A stretch of 64,000 nucleotides of DNA from Alkalicoccus daliensis. GTDB lineage: Bacteria > Bacillota > Bacilli > Bacillales > Salisediminibacteriaceae. Each line of letters opens with the position of its first letter. Within the stretch, counting starts at the first letter, position 1. The translations under genes and the position numbers were made by a program. A model generated the notes under the pieces. It saw only the letters and a list, made by a program, of their open reading frames with translations. It did no database searches and had not been told where the DNA came from. Shown here one piece after another: positions 54,285 through 62,866 of this stretch. The stretch lies in the NCBI RefSeq assembly GCF_900103955.1, contig NZ_FNIL01000001.1, positions 496,001 to 560,000 on the forward strand. Reading direction: 5' to 3'.

Positions 54285-55625
54285 TTATTTCTTATACCGC
54301 CATGGGTAATCATCCGATTCAGAAAATATTGCTTCTTTGCTTCTTTTTTTAAATCTTCTTTTAAGGTACATTGAGGCAGGACCGAAAAACCTGAGTACAT
54401 CCATAGGAGTATACGTCCACCACCCTACTCCGGAAATATTGAGCATATGTTTATAATGTAAAATTGGATGCCGTTCAAATCTCTTTAACGCAAACATTCT
54501 CCCAAACTGGTACCACCTGAAAGACCACGCATAGCCAAGCGCAGAAAAGTGACTGAGCATGGAAATTCTGTCAGATCGTTTTTTGCGCACTCTTTCAAAT
54601 TTCTTTAAATTTTTTGGATGCAGCTGATTATTTTCATACATCCATGCCAGGAGGTCTCCCAGATTTGCCCCATCCTGTATAGCTAAGTTCATCCCTTCCC
54701 CTGCCATCGGATGAACAGCGTGCGCTGCATCGCCAATAATAGCAGCATTCCCCTGGACGTATTCGTGAATATTATGCCTGATAGGAATCATCAGCTGAAT
54801 TTGCTTCCAGGATGCTATTTGCGTTACGTAATCTTTTAATTCAGGCTCAAATTGAATAAAAGGATCAGTAAATGTATGAAGGCCTTCTTTCTTCATCCTA
54901 TTATATTCACCAGGCTTTATTAACATCACACACCTTACTTCATTATTTGGGAGTGGAAAAAGTCCAATAAATGATTTGTGAGAGGCATACATTCGTGCCT
55001 CGGTATAATTGGCAGGCCTCGGAAAAGTTACTGTGAGAAAGTGATGGTTATACTGTGTAGTAACTAAATGCTGATTCATTGCTTTTCTCATTAGTGAAGC
55101 TCTTCCTTCTGCTCCTACAAAAAAGTCCGCTTCTACATCAATTTCCTTTTCCCCGTACTTCACGCTTGCTTTAGAAAACTTTTTCTTCTTTTGATCCATT
55201 TTTGTGAACTTCTTAAACACAGCTGGATTCCAATAATGGAAATTCTCAAGCTTCTCAGCTTCTTTAAATATAATTTCTTTAAGCTTTTCGTGGGGAATCA
55301 TTCTGGCTTCTGGAAAAGCTGTTTCAAGCCGGTCATAATGTAAAGGGATATACATAGAATCGCTGATTGTTCCATTTTTATCTTCCTTCACTTCATAAGT
55401 ATGAATAGTGGGTAGTGCGAGACTTTCTTTTAAAACATTATCTGCGATGCCCATTTCCTGAAAGTGAAGCAGTGATTTAGGCTGCAGAAGTTCCCCTTTG
55501 TATATTTTTCCAGGATTTTTATCTCTTTCTATCACCAGTACTTTTACATTTGATTGAGCAAGCCGAAGTGCAAGAGTTAAACCTCCGACTCCTCCCCCAA
55601 TAATAACCACTTGAAATTTCTCCAA
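54285..55625 (-). CDS. FAD-dependent monooxygenase (UbiH/PHBH-like)
   Basis: A 446-residue flavoprotein with the FAD-binding GxGxxG in VVIIGGGVGGLTLALRLA, the DG-type block (FVGAEGRASL) and the GDAAHAVHPMAGEGMN motif that binds FAD ribityl and pyrophosphate. This is the aromatic hydroxylase/UbiH superfamily; substrate unknown. The C-terminal 60 residues are basic. The start is a TTG at 55625 after AAGGTGG. It lies 22 bases after the TVP38 gene on the same strand, likely an operon. Confidence 0.85.
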   Translation of the reverse strand: MEKFQVVIIGGGVGGLTLALRLAQSNVKVLVIERDKNPGKIYKGELLQPKSLLHFQEMGIADNVLKESLALPTIHTYEVKEDKNGTISDSMYIPLHYDRLETAFPEARMIPHEKLKEIIFKEAEKLENFHYWNPAVFKKFTKMDQKKKKFSKASVKYGEKEIDVEADFFVGAEGRASLMRKAMNQHLVTTQYNHHFLTVTFPRPANYTEARMYASHKSFIGLFPLPNNEVRCVMLIKPGEYNRMKKEGLHTFTDPFIQFEPELKDYVTQIASWKQIQLMIPIRHNIHEYVQGNAAIIGDAAHAVHPMAGEGMNLAIQDGANLGDLLAWMYENNQLHPKNLKKFERVRKKRSDRISMLSHFSALGYAWSFRWYQFGRMFALKRFERHPILHYKHMLNISGVGWWTYTPMDVLRFFGPASMYLKRRFKKRSKEAIFSESDDYPWRYKK

Positions 55626-55647
55626 AATTACACCACCTTCTGCACGG

Positions 55648-56313
55648 TCACTTCTTATCAGTAATATCTTCTATATCCAGATTTCGTTTACGAAGCAGGT
55701 GTCTTACATACACAGGAATTGAAAGGGCAATCGCAAACATTAAAGCTGTTACTGCAATTAAACCAGGGGAAAGGTCTGCTAAAGAAGCTCCCAGTAAATT
55801 AAAAGCAATTGTTCCAGGAATTATCCCGATCATCGTTGCAGCAGCGTAAGTTTTAAAACGTACTGTGGATAGTGCAGCTAAGTAACTTACAAGGTCAAAA
55901 TTAATTACAGGAATGATTCTCAGGGAAACTATATAAAATAACCCATTTTCTTCGATACGTTTTTTTATAAGTTCTCTTTTCGTGCCTTCTCCTTCAGTCT
56001 TTTTCTTTCGGACTTTTCTTATAAATAGAAAGGATAATATCCCGCCTGCTAAAGAACCAATATAAGTAACAAGCGGACCGATAAACGGCCCGAATGCCAG
56101 CCCCCCTGCAATAGCTAATACTGAAGAAGGAAATAATAGAAAAGGCCTGATGCTAAAAAGCAATATAAATATAACCGGCGCTAAAATTCCAAAAGAAAGT
56201 AAAAAATTCTGAAGCTCTTCTGCTTCTAAATTCAAATACGTAGTATTAATATAATATAGAGCAATAAGTATAAATAATATCAGACCTGCTCTTAAAAATA
56301 CGTGCAGCTGCAT
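55648..56313 (-). CDS. TVP38/TMEM64 (DedA-like) membrane protein
   Basis: A 221-residue protein with about five hydrophobic segments. The central LAIAGGLAFGPFIGPLVTYIG is the SNARE-associated/VTT domain motif, and the second-half RIIPVINFDLVSYLAA is also typical. The family includes lipid scramblase- or transporter-like proteins; the function here is unknown. Start follows AAGGAG. Upstream neighbour on the same strand is the oxidase-like gene (42 bases). Confidence 0.85.
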   Translation of the reverse strand: MQLHVFLRAGLILFILIALYYINTTYLNLEAEELQNFLLSFGILAPVIFILLFSIRPFLLFPSSVLAIAGGLAFGPFIGPLVTYIGSLAGGILSFLFIRKVRKKKTEGEGTKRELIKKRIEENGLFYIVSLRIIPVINFDLVSYLAALSTVRFKTYAAATMIGIIPGTIAFNLLGASLADLSPGLIAVTALMFAIALSIPVYVRHLLRKRNLDIEDITDKK

Positions 56314-56355
56314 GAACGTTACTCCTTCTTCCTCTATATCCGTTTTAATTGTATA

Positions 56356-57486
56356 TTAATCATTGTTCCAAACGCTTACTGCATTATCCACCGAGTAATT
56401 ATCGGGATTCAACTCTGTTTCACTTTCCAGAGCAAGTGAAGCAAGCTCCCTGCCTAGATAAGGACCTGCAGTTAAGCCGGAAGCTCCCAGTCCATCGCCT
56501 ATATACCCGTTGACGGTATCCGGTATCCGCCCGAAAATCGGTAAAAACCCAGGTGTGAAAGGTCTCAGCCCCACTCTTGTTTCAATTATTTCGGCGTTTT
56601 TCAAACCAGGAGCGAGTTCCAGGCAGGCATTGATAATTTCCTGTTGTCCGCCGACAGAAGCCTGAGTATTATACCCGCTGTTATCTTCTCTAGACGCTCC
56701 AAAGACTACATGACCTCCTCCAAAATGAAGAAGATAGTATTCGCTGTGCGGCATTACCACGGGCCAGGAATCATTTTCTTGTTCAATTTTCATATGAAGA
56801 ATCTGTCCTTTTTGAGGTGTTACAAGGCACTTGTAACCCAGCGGCTCCAATAATTTTTTGGTCCATGCCCCCGTAGTCACAACTGTTTTATCAGCGTAAT
56901 AAGTATGCTTTTTATTAACTGTTGCACCAATTATTTCCTTCTTTTCTTTAATAAGTTCAGCTTCTCCATGTATTATATTTACACCTAGTTTTACCGAAGC
57001 CTGCAGTAAAGCATTTTTAAGTTCTCTGCCGTCTACTCTCGCAGATCCTGTAATGTGAACTGAACGATATCCTTCCCTCAATTGCGGGAAAAAAGCTCTC
57101 GTTTCCTTTTCATCCAGCAGCGATATTTCCCCTATTTCTGGAGCTGTTTCTTTTCGTTTCACTGCATGGTTATATTTATGTTCCAGCCTTTCATCTAAAT
57201 CATGAAGATGAATCGATCCTACTTTTTTATATCCTGTATTTCTTTCATCATATTCAGCAAGACGGCTGATCAGTTCAGGGTAAAATTTTGCGCCTCCCCG
57301 CGCCATGTTGTACCAGTCTTTATTTCTCCGCTGCGAGAGCCAGGGACCAATAATTCCTGCCCCGGCATTTGTTGCCTGTCCTTTATAGGAAGAATCAATT
57401 AAAGTGACTTCCGCTCCTTTTACAGCTAAATGAAAAGCAGTAGAAGCCCCAAGAATTCCTCCTCCGATTACATTGATTTTTGTCAT
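56356..57486 (-). CDS. Glycine/D-amino-acid oxidase-like FAD enzyme
   Basis: A 376-residue DAO-fold enzyme. INVIGGGILGASTAFHL at the N-terminus binds FAD; GAGIIGPWLS, TTGAWTKKLL and RVGLRPFTPGFLPIFG are family blocks. The frame opens at 57741, but ATG 57486 after GGAGG starts the family's usual N-terminus; the extra part would overlap the lysine riboswitch region. Substrate probably a D-amino acid, glycine or sarcosine. Divergent from dapA. Confidence 0.87.
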   Translation of the reverse strand: MTKINVIGGGILGASTAFHLAVKGAEVTLIDSSYKGQATNAGAGIIGPWLSQRRNKDWYNMARGGAKFYPELISRLAEYDERNTGYKKVGSIHLHDLDERLEHKYNHAVKRKETAPEIGEISLLDEKETRAFFPQLREGYRSVHITGSARVDGRELKNALLQASVKLGVNIIHGEAELIKEKKEIIGATVNKKHTYYADKTVVTTGAWTKKLLEPLGYKCLVTPQKGQILHMKIEQENDSWPVVMPHSEYYLLHFGGGHVVFGASREDNSGYNTQASVGGQQEIINACLELAPGLKNAEIIETRVGLRPFTPGFLPIFGRIPDTVNGYIGDGLGASGLTAGPYLGRELASLALESETELNPDNYSVDNAVSVWNND

Positions 57487-57574
57487 AATATCCTCCATTA
57501 TTCCGATTCCTATCCTCCCCATTTTAGCGAAATGAAAGTATATTCTCAAACATTTGCCTGATAAGAAGTAAAGA

Positions 57575-57603
57575 TTGCAAAACTTTATTTTTTCTGGTAG
57601 TGT
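57575..57603 (+). promoter_or_regulatory. Possible promoter of the lysine riboswitch
   Basis: TTGCAA, 17-base spacer, TAGTGT with a TG one base before it (extended -10). The -10 is poor, so this is tentative, but it lies 40 bases before the aptamer. Confidence 0.35.
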
Positions 57604-57640
57604 GAAATTACAAATTAACATTACTTCAAACAATTGAAGT

Positions 57641-57838
57641 GAGTTTAGAGGCGCATTGTTTAAAATTAGGTAAATGGAGGGAATGGGGTCCCTAAGATAT
57701 TTACTGAAAGGAAACATTGCCGAAGCAGACTGTTTCACCATGAACGGAATGCTGGGGTTGGACTGAATAAGTTCAACACTGTCATATAGTCTTAAAATCG
57801 GACTGTATGAAGGGCTATCTCACGCTGGATAAACGAAG
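57641..57838 (+). ncRNA. Lysine riboswitch (L-box)
   Basis: The L-box blocks are in order: GAGTTTAGAGGCGC at 57641, GAAAGGAAACATTGCCGAAGC near 57705-57725, and AGGGCTATCTCAC at 57811-57823. The closing P1 stem is GTGAG...TAG with CTAT-CTCAC. A terminator follows at once and dapA is the next gene, so lysine would stop dapA expression. Confidence 0.92.
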
Positions 57839-57844
57839 TTTACC

Positions 57845-57877
57845 ACAGCAGCTGAGCCTTTCAAGCTGCTGTTTTTT
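57845..57877 (+). terminator. Lysine riboswitch terminator
   Basis: ACAGCAGCT (57845-57853) pairs perfectly with AGCTGCTGT (57864-57872), followed by a T-run. It is the expression platform of the L-box. Confidence 0.88.
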
Positions 57878-57900
57878 CGTTTTTAAAGCCAATGATTTAG

Positions 57901-57947
57901 CTCTATTCAAAGCTCTGTCGTTCCGGCAGAAAAATTATTGAATAGAG
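57901..57947 (+). promoter_or_regulatory. Hairpin over the dapA ribosome binding site
   Basis: CTCTATTCAA (57901-57910) and TTGAATAGAG (57938-57947) are perfectly complementary; the 3' arm runs into the GAGGGTGG ribosome binding site of dapA. Folding would hide part of that site, a possible second layer of control after the riboswitch. Confidence 0.5.
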
Positions 57948-57958
57948 GGTGGATTTTT

Positions 57959-58849
57959 ATGAATTTTGGAAAAGTTATTACAGCTATGGTGACTCCTTTT
58001 GATGAAAATGGAAATATTGATCTTCAGGCACTTCGTGAACTGATTAATCACCTTATTGCAAATGGTTCCGATGCCATTGTAGTAGCAGGAACTACTGGTG
58101 AAGCACCTACATTATCTCACGAAGAAAAAGCAGCTTTATTCAAAAATACAGTTGATTTTGCAGCTAATCGGGTACCTGTTATTGCAGGCACGGGCACAAA
58201 CAGTACCTATGCAGCTGTAGAATTAACTCAGTTAGCAGAACAGGCTGGTGTAGATGCTGTCATGCTTTCTACCCCTTATTATAATAAACCTAATCAGGAG
58301 GGAATGTATCTGCATTTTAAAACTGTAGCTGATGCAACTTCTCTGCCTGTAATCCTTTATAACGTTCCCGGGAGAACGGGAGTACATTTAGACGCTTCTA
58401 CAACGATTGCTTTAGCTGAAAATGTTGATAATATAGTTTCCATTAAAGATGCGAGCGGAGACCTGGATCACATGACGGCTGTAATCTCCGGCACACCGGA
58501 AGATTTCACTTTGTACAGTGGAGATGATAGTCTGACACTGCCTTCCGCTGCCGTGGGAGCAGCAGGAATCATTTCTGTAGCGGCGCACATTATTGGTAAC
58601 GAAATGCAATCGATGCTGTCTTCCTTCCATAATGGTCAGACTGCCTATGCAGCCCAGCAGCACCGCGAACTCGTGCCTGTAATGGACGCGATGTTCAGCG
58701 CGCCTAGTCCTTCTCCTGTCAAAGCAGCACTTGAAATGGTTCATGTGAAAGCAGGATCCGTCAGACTGCCGCTGACTCCATTAACTCAGGAGCAGGAGCA
58801 GCATATTTATCAAATTTTACAAAGAAAATTATATTCTTCTGCTGTTTAA
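57959..58849 (+). CDS. dapA: 4-hydroxy-tetrahydrodipicolinate synthase
   Basis: Condenses pyruvate with aspartate semialdehyde, first committed step to lysine and diaminopimelate. 296 residues, TIM barrel: TAMVTPFDENG, VAGTTGEAPTLS, the catalytic Tyr in ILYNVPGRTG and the Schiff-base Lys in NIVSIKDASGD. ATG 57959 is chosen (GAGGGTGG site); an upstream in-frame start at 57938 lies inside the hairpin arm. Single gene under L-box control, followed by a strong terminator. Confidence 0.96.
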   Translation: MNFGKVITAMVTPFDENGNIDLQALRELINHLIANGSDAIVVAGTTGEAPTLSHEEKAALFKNTVDFAANRVPVIAGTGTNSTYAAVELTQLAEQAGVDAVMLSTPYYNKPNQEGMYLHFKTVADATSLPVILYNVPGRTGVHLDASTTIALAENVDNIVSIKDASGDLDHMTAVISGTPEDFTLYSGDDSLTLPSAAVGAAGIISVAAHIIGNEMQSMLSSFHNGQTAYAAQQHRELVPVMDAMFSAPSPSPVKAALEMVHVKAGSVRLPLTPLTQEQEQHIYQILQRKLYSSAV

Positions 58850-58851
58850 TT

Positions 58852-58888
58852 AAAAGCATACCAGGTTTTATCCTGGTATGCTTTTTTT
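58852..58888 (+). terminator. dapA terminator
   Basis: AAAAGCATACCAGG and CCTGGTATGCTTTT form a 14-bp stem with loop TTTTAT, followed by Ts. Confidence 0.93.
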
Positions 58889-59021
58889 GTTTTCAAAGAG
58901 ATTACCTTTCTTGAAATATAATTTATTTTAAAAAGAGATTTCAAATTGCTGATTCACATTCAATGAGGTGTTGTCTCCGGCTAATTACTCTGCTGCTTTC
59001 TTACTCGAAATAAAGTCTGAA

Positions 59022-59043
59022 AAGGTGATCATTACCTCACCTT
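59022..59043 (-). terminator. Possible yihY-type gene terminator
   Basis: AAGGTGA and TCACCTT form a short stem past the stop of the YihY gene; the T-run is short. Confidence 0.4.
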
Positions 59044-59078
59044 CCTCTACAGTTCAGCAGTGCAATTCTATTAAGAAA

Positions 59079-59903
59079 CTACCTTCCTTTTGTTTTTCTA
59101 TAATGAATCGCATTTATTTCTGCACCTAACAGTAAGATTGCACCTGTAAGGAAGAACCAAAGCATCAATATAATAATTCCTCCCAAGCCTCCGTAAGTAG
59201 CAGAAAAATTACCGAAGTTGCTAATGTACAAGGAAAAACCAAATGAAGCTAACATCCAGCTGACTGTAGCAATCAATGCACCAGGAAGGACTTTTTTAAA
59301 AGGAATTTTCATATTAGGTGCAACTTTATAAAGAATAGAGAGAATTAGAGTAATAATAATCAAGGCTGCAACCCACCTGCTTATTTGAAAGATGAGTTCT
59401 ATTTGTTCCGGAAGGTTTATAAAAGATGTCACTAAATCCAGAATAGCCTGTCCGAAGATGGGCAGAGTCAGTGAGACCAAAAAAGAAAAGATAAGCAGCA
59501 GCGTCATAAGTATGGACAGTGCCCGGTGCTTAATAAACGTACGCCTGGTTTTAACATTATAGGCAGTATTAATCGCCATGATAAAAGCGTTCATTCCATT
59601 AGAGGCCGACCATATAGTTCCTATAATTCCGAAAGTAAGCAACCCCCCATTAGGAGTGGAAACGGTATCTATGATTGTATCTTCCATTACCTCCATCGCT
59701 TCAGCCGGTAAAAATTCTTCTCCATACTCTATAATTTGCTCAGGCTGAAACTGGAAATAAGGCAGAATTGAAATTATCAGGATTAACATAGGGACAATCG
59801 ACAATAAATAATAAAAAGCCTGCGCAGCTGCCAACAACGGAGCCTGGTCTTTACTCCACTCTTTTTTAATTTCTAAAAAGTATTCCTTTAAAAATACATA
59901 CAT
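59079..59903 (-). CDS. YihY/BrkB-family membrane protein
   Basis: A 274-residue protein with about six membrane segments. AAAQAFYYLLSIVPMLILI at the N-terminus, GTIWSASNGMNAFI, and the C-terminal YGGLGGIIILMLWFF define the YihY/UPF0761 (BrkB) family. It was once annotated as ribonuclease BN, now considered wrong. Function unknown. Start follows AAAGAGGGA. Confidence 0.88.
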   Translation of the reverse strand: MYVFLKEYFLEIKKEWSKDQAPLLAAAQAFYYLLSIVPMLILIISILPYFQFQPEQIIEYGEEFLPAEAMEVMEDTIIDTVSTPNGGLLTFGIIGTIWSASNGMNAFIMAINTAYNVKTRRTFIKHRALSILMTLLLIFSFLVSLTLPIFGQAILDLVTSFINLPEQIELIFQISRWVAALIIITLILSILYKVAPNMKIPFKKVLPGALIATVSWMLASFGFSLYISNFGNFSATYGGLGGIIILMLWFFLTGAILLLGAEINAIHYRKTKGR

Positions 59904-60130
59904 GTTTATCCCTCTTTTTATCAGTTTTTTGAATATAGATAGTTTGTAAGATATTTTAAAGTTTAACAGTACGAATCAGCTTTATCACATTAGATTATTG
60001 TGTGTTTAAAAAAATTATAAGTTATGTAAATTAGAAACAGATTCAGGCTTAACCTATTTACAGCTTATACTAACAAGCAAAAATCGTTTAAGTTTTAAAA
60101 TTAAGCAGAACAAAACTGGTGAAGATACAT

Positions 60131-60337
60131 TTAATAGAAGGTACCTTCCCTTCTTAAAACTTTTTTTAAGATGTCTGGAAAATTAGTTGTCTGCTCATAA
60201 AAAAAGAAAATTCCCTTAAAGGCTGCAGGAATAAGAAAGTGAGAAATTACATCATCCCACTCTCTTCCACAGCTAAAAGAAATCTTCTTTCTCAGCATCA
60301 TTTGTTCAAATAAAAAAGGTTTCAAATGTAAAAACAC
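60131..60337 (-). CDS. Small hypothetical protein
   Basis: A 68-residue ORF starting with GTG at 60337, 9 bases after a clear AAGGTGG site. It reads through in a coding-like way with SCGREWDDVISHFLIPAAF and ends ILKKVLRREGTFY. It lies 50 bases after the AI-2E-type gene on the same strand. No known family recognised. The strong ribosome binding site is the main support. Confidence 0.45.
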   Translation of the reverse strand: MFLHLKPFLFEQMMLRKKISFSCGREWDDVISHFLIPAAFKGIFFFYEQTTNFPDILKKVLRREGTFY

Positions 60338-60387
60338 ATTGGGGAACCACCTTTTTTATTGAAAATGCCGGTTAAACTGTATAAATA

Positions 60388-61470
60388 TTACCTTAGGTTC
60401 GGATACTTTAGTTTTAATAAACGATATACATTCTGTACTATCACTTTAGATACAGCGTAAGCAGGAATGGCAAGTATCAGTCCTATTAACCCTGCCAGGT
60501 TTCCAGCCAGTAATAGTAGAAGGATAATAGTTAACGGATGGATATGCAGTTTATGTCCCATTACATTCGGGGATATTAAATTACTTTCAATCTGCTGAAT
60601 AACCACAATACCTAATATCACCCAAAGCGCTGTAATTGGTGCATCAAAAAACGCTACAAATACTGCTGGAATCGTTCCAATAAAAGGACCTACGAAAGGA
60701 ATTAGATTTGTCAGCATTGCAACAAGAGCTAATACTAACGCATAATCTAAACCAATAATTAAATATAAGATTAATGAAAGTATACCTACACAAAAACTCA
60801 CGATAGCCTGTCCCTGAATGTAGGCACTCAAAGTGCCGTCCATTTCACTCATAATTTTTTTACCTTCGTCTTCCTGATCGCTCGGGAGAAAGCCCAGAAT
60901 ACTTTCAGGCAGCTTTTGAGCATCTTTTAAAAGGAAAAATAATACAAAAGGCAGTACAACAATGAGCATGATGATACTGAATATCATTCCTAAAATGCTT
61001 GCTATATTCCCTCCAAAGTTAGCAGCTATCTGCGTAAGGTTATCAGTAATTACAGATGGATCGAAATCTTCCAGGAGCTGATCCCCCTGCACCATCTCCA
61101 TCCATTCACTGGTCATCATGTCGTTAATCCATTGTTCGACAGAGCTGATGATATTAGGTACATTATCGGCAAAGTTCTGAGCCTGCCTCACTATAATAGG
61201 ACCCACAAAAGTTACTAATGCAGCAATCGCTCCAATAAATGTTAAGAAAATAAGTAAAATCGACACTACAGTCGGCATGTACTTTTCTAGTAAATTTACC
61301 AGCGGCCTTAAAATATAATAGAGTACTCCCCCGACGATAATAACTGGGGCAATTGATGACAATGCTACTGTAATCGGCGTAAATATAAACGGTACTTCTA
61401 CCGCTAAATTAATTGCCAGTAAAAGTAGGACGATGCTGTATAAAAACAAAAACCATTTCGACTTAGGCAT
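60388..61470 (-). CDS. AI-2E family transporter
   Basis: A 360-residue integral membrane protein with eight or so segments, VGPIIVRQAQNFADNVPNI in the large central loop, FFLLKDAQKLPESI, and VAMLTNLIPFVGPFIGTIPA plus the C-terminal SPNVMGHKLHIHPLTII block. These define the AI-2E/PerM family, members of which have been linked to small-molecule or cation export. The AGGAG site overlaps the end of the small upstream ORF, suggesting coupled translation. Confidence 0.9.
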   Translation of the reverse strand: MPKSKWFLFLYSIVLLLLAINLAVEVPFIFTPITVALSSIAPVIIVGGVLYYILRPLVNLLEKYMPTVVSILLIFLTFIGAIAALVTFVGPIIVRQAQNFADNVPNIISSVEQWINDMMTSEWMEMVQGDQLLEDFDPSVITDNLTQIAANFGGNIASILGMIFSIIMLIVVLPFVLFFLLKDAQKLPESILGFLPSDQEDEGKKIMSEMDGTLSAYIQGQAIVSFCVGILSLILYLIIGLDYALVLALVAMLTNLIPFVGPFIGTIPAVFVAFFDAPITALWVILGIVVIQQIESNLISPNVMGHKLHIHPLTIILLLLLAGNLAGLIGLILAIPAYAVSKVIVQNVYRLLKLKYPNLR

Positions 61471-61473
61471 ACA

Positions 61474-61659
61474 TTACTCCTCTCTGCCAATAAATTCTTT
61501 TGAATTTTCCCCCTGTTCCATGGAAAATTTCATAGGGTGGTTATTTAAATCGATTCCATCACCGGAAGAGGGATATTTACTTCTGTCAGGATCATACTGA
61601 TATACATATACTAATAAAATAAATGTTTCAGCAGCCCCTGTACTGACACTGATGAAATA
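61474..61659 (-). CDS. Small membrane protein ORF, start unresolved
   Basis: A short open frame ends three bases before the AI-2E start and contains that gene's AGGAG site. It reads a hydrophobic segment (AAETFILLVYVYQYD) followed by a polar tail (PDRSKYPSSGDGIDLNNHP, then FSMEQGENSKEFIGREE). No ATG/GTG/TTG starts it in frame; GTG 61649 is in another frame, and one base change in the GGGG run at 61635-61638 would join it. So it is either a pseudogene, a sequencing error or a non-canonical start. Confidence 0.45.
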   Translation of the reverse strand, partial: YFISVSTGAAETFILLVYVYQYDPDRSKYPSSGDGIDLNNHPMKFSMEQGENSKEFIGREE

Positions 61660-61761
61660 TTACCCTTCTATGACTCTTACCCGCTTTGCCTTAAAAGTAT
61701 TATTTGATTTGTGAATTCTTTCATATAAGTTTTTTATTTTAATAGTATATTACGAATTATT

Positions 61762-62700
61762 TTAGAATAAAGTGCTCACAGATTCATTTGTCTGGACGCG
61801 TCTGATTCCTTCCGCTAATAATGTTCCCACAGAAAGAACTTTAATTCGTTCGTCTTGTTTCTGAGCAGGTAAAAATACAGAATTAGTTATCACTACTTCT
61901 TTTAAATCAGAATCTCTTATTCTGGATACTGCCGGCTCCGACAGTACGCCATGTGTACAGCATGCATAAACTTCCTTCGCACCCAGATCTATTAAAGCTG
62001 AGGCCCCGGATGTCACTGTACGTGCTGTATCAATCATATCGTCTATAATTATTGCTGATTTTCCTTTAATGTCTCCAATGATATTTATTCCGTGAACGGA
62101 AGTTGTTTCAGCGGTTCTTTGCTTATCGATAAATGCAATCGGTGCATCCAGCTGATCAGCTAAGCGCCTTGCTCTTGCAGTTCCTGCATTTTCAGGAGCT
62201 ACTACCACGATATCTTTTAACTTCTTTTTCAGAAAATATTCTGATAATAAGCTGTTTGCTCTTAATTCATCCACAGGGATATTAAAAAATCCCTGAACTT
62301 GTGCAGCATGAAGATCAAGCGTCAGAATTCTCGTTGCTCCAGCAGATTCCAATAAATTTGCAATCAATTTTGCTGTAATCGGTTCCCTGGAACGAGCCTT
62401 TCGATCCTGGCGTGAATAGCCATAATAAGGAATTACAATATTAATGGATCTGGCAGAAGCACGTTTTAATGCGTCAATCATGATTAATAATTCCATTAAA
62501 TATTCATTACCTGGTTCAGAAGTAGATTGAATCAAATAAGTATCATATCCTCGGACAGTTTCTTCAATATTCATCTGTACTTCCCCATCACTAAAACGTG
62601 TAATTGAAGAAACACCCAGGGGCATTTCTAACTTATCTGCAATTTCTTCTGCTAATTTTCTGTTTGAATTTAAAGTAAATAATTTCATATCATTTTGCAT
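61762..62700 (-). CDS. prs: Ribose-phosphate pyrophosphokinase-like protein, divergent paralog
   Basis: A 312-residue protein of the PRPP synthetase family, which makes PRPP from ribose-5-phosphate and ATP. The N-terminal half is conventional ([28 protein letters not shown]). Two active-site loops differ: the pyrophosphate loop reads [10 protein letters not shown] where SPDHGGVTRAR is usual, and the ribose-phosphate loop reads [10 protein letters not shown], with Arg227 where Gly is normal. The Lys/Arg of the flexible loop (IDKQR) remain. It is not next to glmU/gcaD and ctc, the usual place. It may be a weak, regulatory or altered enzyme. Start follows GGAGGG. Confidence 0.85.
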   Translation of the reverse strand: MQNDMKLFTLNSNRKLAEEIADKLEMPLGVSSITRFSDGEVQMNIEETVRGYDTYLIQSTSEPGNEYLMELLIMIDALKRASARSINIVIPYYGYSRQDRKARSREPITAKLIANLLESAGATRILTLDLHAAQVQGFFNIPVDELRANSLLSEYFLKKKLKDIVVVAPENAGTARARRLADQLDAPIAFIDKQRTAETTSVHGINIIGDIKGKSAIIIDDMIDTARTVTSGASALIDLGAKEVYACCTHGVLSEPAVSRIRDSDLKEVVITNSVFLPAQKQDERIKVLSVGTLLAEGIRRVQTNESVSTLF

Positions 62701-62866
62701 AATAATCCCTCCAGCATTATATCAATGTTCTCATATTATCATATGCAGTAAGCTTTGTCGGTACTTTTCCATTTTTCAGATTGATTCCTTCGGAGTTTCT
62801 TCTCACTCACAAAGTAAGGTATACTAAAGATTATTACGAAAATAACAGGGAGGGAGAAAAAACTTA

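Noticed and set aside
57487-57741. N-terminal extension of the oxidase-like gene
   Set aside because: Would overlap the lysine riboswitch on the other strand and lacks homology-like sequence; ATG 57486 has a GGAGG site.
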